Positions 47,556 through 59,149 of a stretch of DNA of 64,000 bases are shown piece after piece (position 1 is the first letter of the stretch; each line of letters begins with the position of its first letter). Below the pieces are notes generated by a model. That model was not told the DNA's origin. It saw nothing but the letters and a program-made list of their open reading frames with translations, and made no database searches. Both the position numbers and the translations under genes were made by a program. This stretch comes from Combretum micranthum (taxonomy: Eukaryota > Streptophyta > Magnoliopsida > Myrtales > Combretaceae): the NCBI GenBank assembly GCA_024138025.1, contig JAMXBD010000695.1, forward strand, positions 434,001 to 498,000, given 5' to 3'.

Positions 47556-48702
47556 CCTAATAAAAAAAAAAAAAAACTCTAATGAGTATTTCTATGAAGT
47601 TTGAATAAACTTATAAATTCTATTCCAATAAGCTCGTCAAAATTCGTATTCCAAATTAAAACGGCCATAACTTGGTCATTTTAATTTGGAATTTTACATA
47701 TTATATATCGATTTCTACCTAATCAACAAGAGCTATATATTTCTAGAGTTATTTCCAGCAAACAAGTTCATTTGTTCCATGAACAATAGAGTGCAGAACA
47801 CTATACGAATTTCCCATTCCATTATTCAACTCTTAGCTTCAAACCAAGCATCATACTAAAGCTTTGATAGATACTTAGGTATCATTATACCTTATAAGAC
47901 TCTATTATATACATATATAGCTCAATATCATGCATGTTTCATGGGTGTTGGTAAAGTTATTTCCTCATGTACTTAGATAATGCTTGATAGGATATGTAGG
48001 ACACTATTTTCCTAACTTTGTTTCTACTAAGTACATTATGTGTACATGCAAAACCGATAAGTTAATATTATGAATGTCATGAAATGAACTATCTATATGT
48101 ATGTTCTTAATGATATGATATCAAAAGTTTTTTTAGAAAACTTTTGCTTTGCAAAACTTTTGAAATTTCAAAACTTAAGAAAACTAGTTTTATTTCTTAC
48201 AAGGTTACACTTGTTCCTACCAAAACTTTTCCCTGATGACCTATATGTCTATCACCTTCTTTACTTTAATGAAATTCTTTGTTTTGGAGTTGGAAAATAG
48301 GTGTTTACATAGGGGGTTTACCTAGATACGAATTTTACAAGATTTTTAAGGAAAGAAAACATTGTTTAATCTATCTTTGGGGAACTTTCCTAGTTTTAGG
48401 AATATACTTTAATAAATTTCACTTATCATTTTCAAAACTAGGTCTTTATTACATGCATCCCCTAGGACTTCCATTTTTTCATAAAAATCATCATTTTGGC
48501 ATTTGGAAATAGGTGTTTAAATAGTAGCCATTTTCAAATTCAAATTTTGAAAGTTTCATTTGAGATTGTTTTCTTGTAAAACTCATTTAATCTTTCAAAA
48601 ATCATTTCCTAATCAAACTTACTCCTTAAGGCTTCTATTTCTTTAATAAAAATCTTGTTTTGGAGTTCAAAAATGGATGTTCATATTTCAAGCTTCCCTT
48701 AT

Positions 48703-51700
48703 TGTAATCCCCTAAATTTTACGTAACATGATTTTAACAAATACTAAAAATGTAATATAGAATTATTTAGAATATTTGGAACAAGTAGTAGAAATCACTC
48801 CAAATTCTTCTCGATTTAAAAATGTTAAAGTATAAATGAATTAGATTATAATTAGAAAGATTAAAATCGTTACCAATAAAAATTTTGAAAATACAAACTG
48901 AACTTCTACGATATCAAATAATATAAAACGACGATAAAGCAATCGTTAATATAAAGTTACTAAATCCTTTTTCCTTAAGTTCAATACTTAGAAAATAAAT
49001 CTTACGCTTGTTAAATAATAGTGTTCAAACTATCTATTAACAATATTGAAGTAGCCCTACATAAAAATAGGTTGCTAATTACAAATTAGTATAAATAGAT
49101 TCTATACAGTAAAGCATAATATTTGGTAAAATAGATCAATATCTAAGAATCTATATCTTAAATGAATATTTAAATTACACTAACACTCTAGTTAAAAGAT
49201 TTAGAGATTTTGGAAATTAAAATCTGGAATTGCCAACATAATCTTTAATAATTCATAACTAGCAAATGAACAAATTGGCAAATGTGAAACTAATATTAAA
49301 TATATGGTTCAACAAAAATCCTAGAATAGATTTATAAATTATAATAAACTCATTCCTAGTTAGAAAAACTTAAACAAAAATTCCCTCGACCTCAATAGAT
49401 ACCGAAAATGAGATTTCGTATCTTGAACTAATAATTCAAGATATAACTAGAAATAGCTTTAAAATTTCAAAACCGATAAGATACAGTTTAATAATAGAGC
49501 TTATCGGTATAAAGCAATAAAGGAAATACTAAGATCATAAATACAAATAGACACTAATACTGAACAATAATTATCAATTTATATCTAAAAAGAAAATTTC
49601 AAACTCGCTGTTATACTTATTAGGAAATTCTGAATTTAATAAGACTTGGTTCCCGATTTAATCTATTGAACTTGAAAAATTTAATCACATAAGTTAAAAG
49701 TACTAAAAATAATTGATTGTGTAAAGTTTTAACTAAAAAAAAATGAAAATATAAATAATTTAGAGTTTTGTAGTAACTTAGAAAATTTTATTTCGATAAA
49801 ATCCTTACTTAATTGATATAAACATACATATATTGATTTTTGATAAAATATTCTAGCTAATAATAGAATCAAACAAATGAAAAAAAAAATTTACGCTGGA
49901 ACAGAGGACCATCAATAGAGGCCTCCCACGTACTGCAGATGGAGACACGGGCAGAAGAATTTCCTTCACGCACAGTAGCATCACGTACAGCAGAGGACAC
50001 CGTTGCGTGTGGGATCCAGCTGCAAGTCTTCACGTGGAGCAGAGGAGTCTTCACATTGGTAGAAGCAGAGCCGCTGTTGCAGTGAAAATCCCGCTGAATG
50101 AGAGGAATGCTCGATACATCAACCCACGCTGGAAGCAGAAGGCAGGCAACAAATTGACACTCATAGATGCATGTCTTCTCCTTCAATGCACGGACAGCTG
50201 TGCTTCACGCTGGAAATTCCTCCATGCATCAGCAGCTCCACAATTGTCAACTGGAACAAAAGAGTCTTCATCCATCACGTAACAAAGACGCTGGAAAGTG
50301 TTATACGTTGCAAAATCCACACGGTATAGCAGAGGACAGGTAGCCATTGAAGTCAACAAGCTGCAGATATGGACGTTAGATTCCACACGAAACAGAGGAC
50401 AATTCAACAATATAAAAATTCGGCTGCTGCAAGGTAGGAATTTAAGTCCAGCACATTTGATCAAATTAAGCCCAAAGTCCATTTGAAAATGACCTACAAA
50501 CCAACCACAACATTCCCCATGTGATCAACATTCAATGCTAAGAATTTCAACTCCAATATGCAACCAAAACAACTCCAAATCCGTCTAGAAAATCCCAAAC
50601 CAACAGCTGCAGTAGGAGGATTCAACCAAGGAAACTGCAGCAGAAACTTCAACTTTCAACCTTGGATTTTAGCCCGATTTTGATCCGATTTTTATACAGC
50701 TTGAACCCCTAATCTACACATATAAATGAGATTAAATAACTAGCAAACAAACACAATTAAAGCTCCTTGAAATCAGTCACAAATTCAATACAAATTCATC
50801 AAAAATCATCCTCAAATTCGCATGAAATTCTTGCTCGAGAAAAACAGCTGGAATTTGTATTTTTCCAAGTCCAAAATGCCCTCTTTTCTGTCCTAACTCT
50901 AACCTAACATTAGTACATATATATAGGTTTGAGTTAGCCACAAATTTAGCTCTCAACTCCCCACAAATCCACTCTAAAAATATGGCTACAAGTGAAAATT
51001 CGAACAGCCCTTTTCTCATTAGTGTTTCCCTCACTTGGATAGCTTTGAAGAGACCTAAAACCAAGTAGAAAACCCTTGTTCTTCCTTCCAATCTTTTATC
51101 TAAATATCAAACACTTTAAGGACACCAAATCCCTTCCTTAAGCAACATCAAAACCAAATTAAATAACCTTGGTTTATCATAAATCCAAGTTGGAATCTAG
51201 ATTCAACAAGGTAAGAAAATCAAATAAGATATACATGTTAGTGTAGCTAGATTAGCTTTTCCTTAGTTACTCACTTTCTAACCTCTCTCTTTAGATCATT
51301 AATTTCATCAAGAATGAAGAGCTAAGTTCGTTCTATCATCCAACCAAGGTAAGAATCTTATTAATGCAAGTGTTCATTTTGTTTTTTCTCTAGAAATTAT
51401 CTTATAAACTTACCAAAATAGATCTAACAATATATTTATGTTATTTAGAATATTTAGTATATAAATACATCAACTTGAAAATTTGTAAGTGTAGAAATTC
51501 AATTTTTAGAAAGGAAAAACCAAAACCATACCTAAACTAGAACAAGCTAAATTGAACTTTGAATAACTCATGAAGACCGTTGGAAAGAATGAATAAACTG
51601 TATTGATGTGTTTGTTTTAAGCCAAAAACAACCCCACCAATGGAAAGAACATGAAAAATCCTATGAAATCGACTATTTATTTGTTAAAAACGGATAAGAA

Positions 51701-54214
51701 GCGAATTAGATATTACAAAAACAAAAACGGAATTACTGCTGCCAGATCTACACGAACAGAGCGGACTGTTCTTGTATTTTTCGTCCCCTTAATGACTTTG
51801 TTTGATAAAAATAAGACCATTAATGGATTGTACTCGGAAACTACTATGAAAACGACTATTTATTTGTCAAAAACGGATTAGAAATAAGTTAGATATGATC
51901 AAAACAAGTTTTGACTACAACTGTTAGGATTCACTTGAAACCTATGCATGTTTTTCATAAATTTAAAAATTGTACAAGTCTCTTTTCTTGAAAATAATTT
52001 CACTACTATAAAGTATTCTTCAAGTACTACCAAATTGACTATTTATACAATGAAATCGGATTTAAAATGAATAAGAAATCACAAATAGAAATTCACTCAG
52101 TTTTCACTTTTAAACATATATTAATGTTACTGTTATTTCTATTAATATAGTTATTACTATTATTATTACTACTGTTTATAGTATTCCGTATTATTAATAT
52201 TTTCATTAGAGTTATCAATAGTGTTATTTTACGTTAAAGTCACTATATTTATACTATCATCAATTCTATTTTTGTCACTAATGGTATTATTTACTAGATA
52301 TTTAAAAATAGTTGTTATTATTATACTTGTATTTAATACTAATACTGATATTGATTTTTCAATAATAATATTACTGATAATATTAGAGTATTAAACTTAG
52401 CTTGTTTTGCAATAAGAATAAAACTGAAGTATAATAGAAATTTGATATATCTAAATACGATTTTTATAATTCTTGAAAGATATAGATACTAGAACATACC
52501 CTTAAATAACTAAAAATACTAATGTAAGAAACAAATAAGGTTGACAGGCAAAGAATTATTAAATAAAAATCTTCTACTGAAAGCAGTAGGACTTAAGAAA
52601 AACAAAAACCCCTTAAATAAAAATATAGATAGCAAATTAAAATCGAAAGAAGTAAAATAAAAACAAATAACAAATAAATATTCTCTAGAAATTAAAAACC
52701 TTAATAAAAACTGTCAAAGACCGATACGAAATAATTAGACACATATGAGGATTCAATTAAATTATTTAACGATACAATAATTAATATAACGAATTTAGTT
52801 TAATATCCGACAATAAAGATCAACACCTTTAAATTATAGGAAGACTTCTCTTACAGAAATAATCCAATAATAAATCTTTGTTATTTCCTTTCATAGGAAA
52901 ATAGATCAATTCTCGGATTGCCAGTAGCTTATACAACCATTTAGCGAGGACCACAGGTGAGGGAATTCTAATGATCTACTATTTGCTTGTGATTGCTACT
53001 ATTTGCTGTCATGTTGATTGTATTGCTTGTATGGAATGACTGATTGATGTGAGTGTTATCATCTGCATGATCACCTGAATAAATGGATAAAGATAATAAT
53101 TCGGCTAATCTAATTGGATATACTCGTCGCATGTGCTTGATCCCCTTGTAGGAAATGTCCCAAATTTGAAATCAAAAGTATTTTGAAATGTATTTTTAAA
53201 AGAAATCCGACTTGGAATATTCCAGGTTGCTTTTATATCCTTTGAAAAGGAATAATTTCTGTTAAAAGAGTTTATGAGATGAGCATGGGATATTTCTGAG
53301 TATTGTTGTGACAGTGGATGTTGCCTGAGTTGGGGTCTATCTGCCGGATTCACCTTTAATAGGTGATGGTTCGTATTGGCAGTAGATGTTACCTGAGTCG
53401 GGGTCTACTTACTTGATTCACCATAGATTGGTGATGGTTATTAAAAATCGCCATTAAATTAGCATTATATATATTTAAATATTAACCAGCGTAAATCACG
53501 TGAACATGTTGGGGAATATTTGTTGTTACCAATGGCGGTTAAGCATTGGGTGAGTCTGGATGGACTCTACCACCAGGCAGCCTCGTACGGGTAAGGTGAG
53601 GTGTCCCATGCGGGTAAGTATGGGAGACAATTGAAATGTAGACAAGTAAATCTACATCGTCTATGGATCCGAACTCCCATAGATGTGTTGTTTGCATTCA
53701 TCACGTATGCATTCATATTGTGTGTAGATAGATTTGCATGAGTGTATAATTAATGTTTGATAACTTGCGTGACCGGTAGTAGTGAGGAATGAACTCACTG
53801 AGCCCGTGGTTCGCTCACCCCCCAACAGTTTTTGTGCAGGATTATTACTAGCTGGGATTGGGCTGGGAATGTGTGAAGTGAGCTTATTCAACGAACTCTA
53901 TTGAAGATAGAGATATAGGATATTGTAAACTTAGAATGTAAATTTTATATTGCTGAAATTTGTAAGTTGTAGTTTGAAACCTAATTTCACTATTTTGTGG
54001 GGGATACCGATTCTCTATGATCTTGGTGGAAATTGAAAAATCGGATTCCATAGTTGAAATACTGTAATATATTATATCATTTGTATGATAAACATTTATA
54101 AATAAATAGAGTCTTGTATACTCTGACATACAAGATGGCTCTCATGTTACGGGTGCACACGTGATATGATGGCTTTAGATAAATCCTGTTAGGCCCCCAT
54201 TTGGAGTCGTGACA
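48703..54214 (+). mobile_element. 5.5 kb solo LTR of a third large-LTR family
   Basis: Termini are tgtaatcccc and ggagtcgtgaca, with a perfect 5-bp TSD, CTTAT (48698-48702 and 54215-54219). The terminal motifs parallel the TGTAARCCCC...GGGGCGTGACA family, but the interior is different and longer. It holds a word block (49895-50410), a TATATATA box near 50917-50925, a leader ending 'caacaag|gtaagaaaa' near 51210 and a second 'aaccaag|gtaagaa' near 51348, and a run of AT-rich sequence. Near 53320-53440 two similar 'ggtgatggtt' and 'cctgagt-ggggtcta' units form a short repeat. No gag or pol and no credible ORF was found, so it is treated as a solo LTR despite its size. Confidence 0.78.
49895..50410 (+). 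promoter_or_regulatory. Word block of the 5.5 kb LTR
   Basis: GC-richer than its surroundings, with recurring 'agcagaggac', 'acagaggac', 'cacgctgga' and 'cttcacg' words in both spacing and order variants. It lies 0.5-1 kb upstream of the TATA candidate. Apparent ORFs on both strands (49869-50186, 50007-50282, 50183-50482) exist because the block is GC-richer, not because of protein-like composition. Confidence 0.5.
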
Positions 54215-55734
54215 CTTATTACGAATTTAAAACATGTTATTGGGATTGAAACATAACTTTTGTAAACTTTTCCTTATTTTGGAAATATTCTTTAGTAGAT
54301 CTAATCTTTTCTCATCAAGATCACTCATTTATGATATCTATTCCCTATGTCCTTCATTTTTAATGTCAAATACACATTTTGAAGTTGAAAAATCGCTTTT
54401 CTAAATAAGATTCCTTTTTTATTCAAATTTTCAAAAATCATTTTTGTTGAAACTAAAGTAGATCTTGAGCTTTCTAATATTTTCCTACTATTATCATGCT
54501 ATTACAAATTATTTATGAACATAAAACAAAAGCCTAATGCATTTATGAACTCAAAATAACTAGATCTAGTTTACTATACTAGTCATAAATGCATGAACAT
54601 TATGATGAATATATGAATATGATTAGATGATGAATATATGCACAAATCATTAATAATAACAACATAACTTGATAATAAAACAAGGTAATAGCAAAATAAC
54701 TCAAATAACAAGATCTATAACATTGTGATGGTAAGGATCTCATGTTCAAGTGTTTCCACATCCTTAGCTTAAAGCTCATGGGGATTTTTGAGTGGAATCA
54801 CACATGAATGATCTTGCCATTACATGTTTTGAAGGTAATAATGTATAGATCTATTACCTATTAGATATGTGGAGCAAGATCTTGAAGGAAAAAAAATGTT
54901 GTGAGTGTGTGTGTGTATGAATGTCACCGTTGCAAGAGAGGAGAGGAAGAGAGAAAGAAAAATTTTGCAAGACTTTGGTTTAGTGAAAAGTGGAAAGTGA
55001 AATGAAGTTGGTATAAAGGGGTATATATAAGAAAGTAGATTAGGGTTTGTGTAATAAAAGAAATCAAATAAAACAAATTGTGAGAGCAACGAGGGAGGGG
55101 GTGCCTGTTCTACAAGAGGAGAGAGGGAGAGTTGTTTGTGTTGTATTGTGTAAGATTCAAAATTAAATAAGTAATTTAAGTAACAAAAGTTATATTGGAA
55201 AAGTAAATTGTAAGGAATATGACGAAATATTGTAAGAATTAGTCGTAAGGATGTAAGAAGTAGAGTATGGGTGGTTGTACTTATGAATAGTGTGAAAGAA
55301 ATCAAATAATAGATTGGACAATTAAAGTACCGGTAGTAATAAAAATATGATAAAAGGTTATAACTGTAACTTTTATAACCCAAAAAATTATATAACTGAT
55401 ATATTTGGAAATCTTATGAAATTACTAATCTAACGATATTAATATCATATATTTAATATCTCGAGCCTCGGGACACACTTTTCAAAGTCTGTATCCGATC
55501 GGATTCGAAATAGATCGAAAATTTGCTAATCTGATCTTTTTAAGCACCCTAATATTATTCCGAACTAAACTACACTCTTCACTCACATTTCAACTTCTTG
55601 GTTTAGGAACACGGGATTGTCGAATCTAAACTGCTAGGGTTTCCTAGGGATTTGCTGACTTAGGTTTCCCAATTGACTTTTCGGTTTAAGGTTTGAAGTT
55701 GATATTACCTTAAAAATTAAGGGCTTACATGATC

Positions 55735-56438
55735 CACTCCGATCGATCGCTATGAATAGAATGCTAGGAGACTAGCGATAGAAGATCATGTAAACCTTCA
55801 ACTACCAATTCCCTAACGCTCAATACGGAGGGCGTTAATTCGTTCTATGTATGGTTTCCAGAAACACATACATAATTGTCCGTATCATGTGGTTGTTGCA
55901 TAGCATGCATAATATATGCGTGAAAATTAATAAACTTGTTTGAAATGCAGTATGAATAAAAGGGAATATCTCACTAAGCATGTTATAAGCTTATACCTCC
56001 ATAGATCTTGTTGAAATAGGTATACTTGCGGCTCTAGTTGAGGATCAAGACATTAAGAAAATGATCGGGGAAATTTTTGAGCCTTTATGAAAGAAGTGGT
56101 AGCATAAGATGAATTTGTTTTCTTAGAAATTTCTTTATGAGTAATATAAGAAATGTTAATATTTTGGAGATCACTAAGAAATGTATATATCTAGACTTGA
56201 CGACATTAGCAGAGGTATGCTCCTAAGAATTGTAATTGACCTTATTTATGTTTAATGATAAGCATTTCTCTTGACTTATTACATAATTATTATTAATGTA
56301 AATTGTGCTACTCTGATGCGTTTCCTTGATTGTGATGTATGCCTTGTACATGATATGAAAGTCATTGCGGGGCTAGGGTAGGCTTTAATATTATATATGG
56401 TGGATTGCCATATTTATAGTTCCCCTCGAGGTGTGACA
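55735..56438 (+). mobile_element. 3' end of the oldest plus-strand LTR
   Basis: It continues the sequence broken at 34243. It ends 'gtggattgccatatttatagttcccctcgaggtgtgaca', the decayed equivalent of 'gtggactgccacgtttagggtacccttcggggcgtggca' at 24913-24952, so this is the LTR terminus. The start of this LTR was not located with confidence. Confidence 0.7.
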
Positions 56439-57237
56439 CCAACACGGTGTGACACAAAAAACTACTTAGAGGAAGGGTTTAAAGAAAATGTAAAGCCACC
56501 AAACCAGAGCAAGTTGGGTACTTGGGACTACTTTGCCATCCCAATAACGATGGAGGCTCTAGAACCCAACAAAGGTCTTAGGGAACGCCAACTACCTAAG
56601 ACTAGCTCAAAACCAGATGCTCTAGTCAAAAGAGGTTAGCGGGTTAATCAAAGGCAGCAACCCAACCAACCTCATTCAAATAGCCCAAGCAGTTATGGAG
56701 CTCAAGAAAGCCACACTTAAGGAGGCTACATCCCCATGGCAAGCATATGAGAAGTAGAGAGGGAAAGGGACCACATGGATAAGGCAGTGTAGGGGCACTG
56801 CACTTCCTCTACACTAGGTCCTCTACCACCCAAACCCTATATAAAAAGGGATAATAGGGCAATCAACATCATTGAATAGGGATAACACAATAATGGATCT
56901 CATCAACATAAACTCTCCATGCACTAGATTTTTCAAGCCAATGGTTCAAGCAGAATGGCATGATTCTTCTAACAATCACTCGCTTAAGTGTTTCCGGAAC
57001 AAAATATGAGTGTGCAATGTAAATAAAATAGATGGCTTTGAGATAGCAAATGAAGAGAACTAAGTAGATAGGTGCACCTATTTATAAGGAGAATCTCTCA
57101 CCTACTATACTTCCCAGCCATTGGATGGATAGCAAACAATCTAACAAATAGCAATGCTGTCAAGCATAAAAGGTAAGATGGGATCACCTAAAAGCAATTA
57201 ATGCTCTACCTATCAAGAAACTACAAACATGGGGAAT
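56439..57237. other. Unassigned sequence between LTRs, with one TATA-like site
   Basis: It is less AT-rich than its surroundings. The motif 'accctatataaaaaggg' near 56839 has the look of an LTR promoter, and 'ggcactgcacttcctctacac' precedes it. A frame to 56639 has no recognisable domain. It probably belongs to an unidentified element interrupted by the LTR at 57238 and continuing at 61465. Confidence 0.35.
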
Positions 57238-57730
57238 TGTAATCCCCAAGTTTTTCATAAATAAAATTAGAAAGTAAAGATTTAATGTGTTTTGATTGTA
57301 TATGTTGTAGTGTATGAAAGTTAAGTAAATTTAAGTATGATAATTTTTATAAAACCAATTTAGTAGAAATAGATGTTCAAAATCTTCAATTGAATTGTTT
57401 TAATAAAATTGTTAATTTAAAGTATTCTTTCTACTCTTTTAGAAAATTGAATTTTATAAACTAGACTTCTAATTTGTTAAAAGTATTGATATAAATTCTT
57501 ATACGAAATAATTTAATTAAAAAAGAATTACAAGCTACATTGTTACTAAACTTTGTTTTGAATTTAAAGGATTGATAATTATAATGTATTAGATATAGAA
57601 TGGACTAATGTGTGTTTGTTTGAACTTAATGGCTGCAAAATTAAACACTATGAGTTCACCATAACTCTCATGCACTCACACACACTTAATCATTTTCGAA
57701 ATGCCACAAAAGTCAAAAGATAGCCTTTTT

Positions 57731-57915
57731 TATATATACATAATTATATCTAAATGGCAGAAATTTTGCTTTCTCATTTCCTCCTCTTTGCTCTCTCTTT
57801 CAAACCAATGTTACTTACACCACACACACACTCCACTTTCATCTTCATTTTCTTCTTCTAAATCATCAAGAAGCTTAAGTTAAAGCACTCTCTTTAAGTT
57901 AAAACAAGTATAGGT
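57731..57915 (+). promoter_or_regulatory. LTR core promoter, leader and candidate 5' splice site
   Basis: TATATATA (57731-57738), a CT-rich leader with 'cacacacacactcc', then 'aagtatag|gtaagttaa' with GT at 57914-57915. The donor matches the plant consensus closely. The short frame at 57701-57883 is leader sequence. Confidence 0.5.
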
Positions 57916-58254
57916 AAGTTAACTTATGCTTTATCTTTATTATTTGTGTGTTTAAGTAGTTATAGAATAAGTATTGTTGTTAGTTAATGGCTGTTTTATG
58001 ATGGTTATGAGTTTTGATTGCTAGTTATGTGAAGTAGAGTGGTAGAGAAGTGGTTTTAAAGTTCTAAAACTTGAAGTTTATGGTTGGTTTGTTGGTAGGT
58101 TAATGTGATGTGGAGAATAGAGATAAGTTGGAGGATATGATAGAGTAAACGAGAAGTCTGAGTCTTGTATGATGATGTTAGAGTGTACTTGATTGATTTG
58201 AGACAACTAAAGCTAGTTAAAGTGCATAAAAATGTGAAGTGAAAAAGTGTATTT

Positions 58255-58430
58255 CACGGTCAAAAGGCCATAGGGCATTGTTGAAGGGGCGGCATGGTCT
58301 GAGTGCAATCTAGTTTATCATGCCCCCTACCATGAGGCGTAGTAGGGGGGGCAGTAGCTTCTATTCTTCGCCTCATTTGATACGCCCCTTAGCATGGGGT
58401 ATGGCCAAGATTGTATGAGTTTTTTATCTT
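58255..58430 (+). promoter_or_regulatory. GC-rich word block of the 57238-61459 LTR
   Basis: Words of the type 'gccccctaccatgaggcgta', 'acgccccttagcatggggta' and 'ggggcggcatgg' occur in both orientations over about 170 bp. It lies some 0.35-0.5 kb downstream of the splice-donor candidate. Confidence 0.5.
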
Positions 58431-59149
58431 GTACATGTCTTTTTTGGGTATAAAACTTTGTTTACTCTTCTTTTCATGTTAAATCCTTAGTAATATGAGT
58501 CTCTTTATCTTATAGGAAACCTAGATCACAATTCGGACTTCTTATTAGACTATTACGACGATTAAGGAGAATGCACGAGTAGGTAACTTGAATCCTATCA
58601 CTTTGTTTATGATTGTAAATAGTGAAATATAGTTTAATCATAACTATAAGGAATCGAATGCATGGGGATGGGAAATCTTGTATGTCATATGTTGTATGTT
58701 TGAGTGGCTAATCTTAATAATCAAAGTGACAACTAATTATTTGAACCTAAAAGTGTAATTTACATTGTTGAGTGTCTGAAATTGATATGACAATAAGATA
58801 ATATAGAATTAAACTTATTAGACGTCTAAATTCAATATGACTTGCATCCCATGACATCATATTGTATTAGCATGATACACATGTCACGTGTTAATATTTT
58901 GATTATGTGGTAATGCTATGTTAAGTCTGGTGAGACTGCTTGAGGTTACCATAGGGTTGTTAGTTTCATAGAAACTAAGCAGGCTTCGAAGGAGATCGTC
59001 TATATTGGATTTGGCTTTATAGTGTTAATACTTAGTAAGATTGCTCATGTTCTAAAAGAAGTTGAGGTGTTTATGTGAAAGTGATGGATTCAAAAGACCA
59101 AGTTTTAAATTTATAAATTTTCTAAATCATTTTTTCTTTCAACTATAGT

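Larger units (their letters stand above)
34244..55729 (-). mobile_element. Solo LTR of the large-LTR family, split by an Athila-type element and a 5.5 kb LTR
   Basis: Termini are tgttatgcccc (decayed tgtcacgcccc) and aagggcttaca, with a perfect 5-bp TSD, TGATC, at 34239-34243 and 55730-55734. Removing 35426-47560 and 48703-54219 leaves about 3.85 kb, the expected LTR length. The three pieces are in the expected LTR order: the left end to 35425; 47561-48702 with 'ggccataacttggtcatttt'; then the segment to 55729 with the ccggtagtaa block. A minus-strand TATATATAC box is near 55021-55029, and 'aatag|gtaatag' near 54855 is a leader-end splice-donor candidate. The 187-codon frame at 54820-55383 is low-complexity leader and LTR sequence. 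Confidence 0.88.

Noticed and set aside
49869..50482. Overlapping frames of about 90-105 codons on both strands
   Set aside because: Product of the GC-richer word block in the 5.5 kb LTR; there is no conserved domain on either strand.
54820..55383. 187-codon minus-strand frame rich in Tyr, Phe and Leu
   Set aside because: It covers the leader and promoter part of an LTR (34244-55729). Composition follows CT-rich and AT-rich DNA, with no domain, and it is not kept as a frame in related LTRs.
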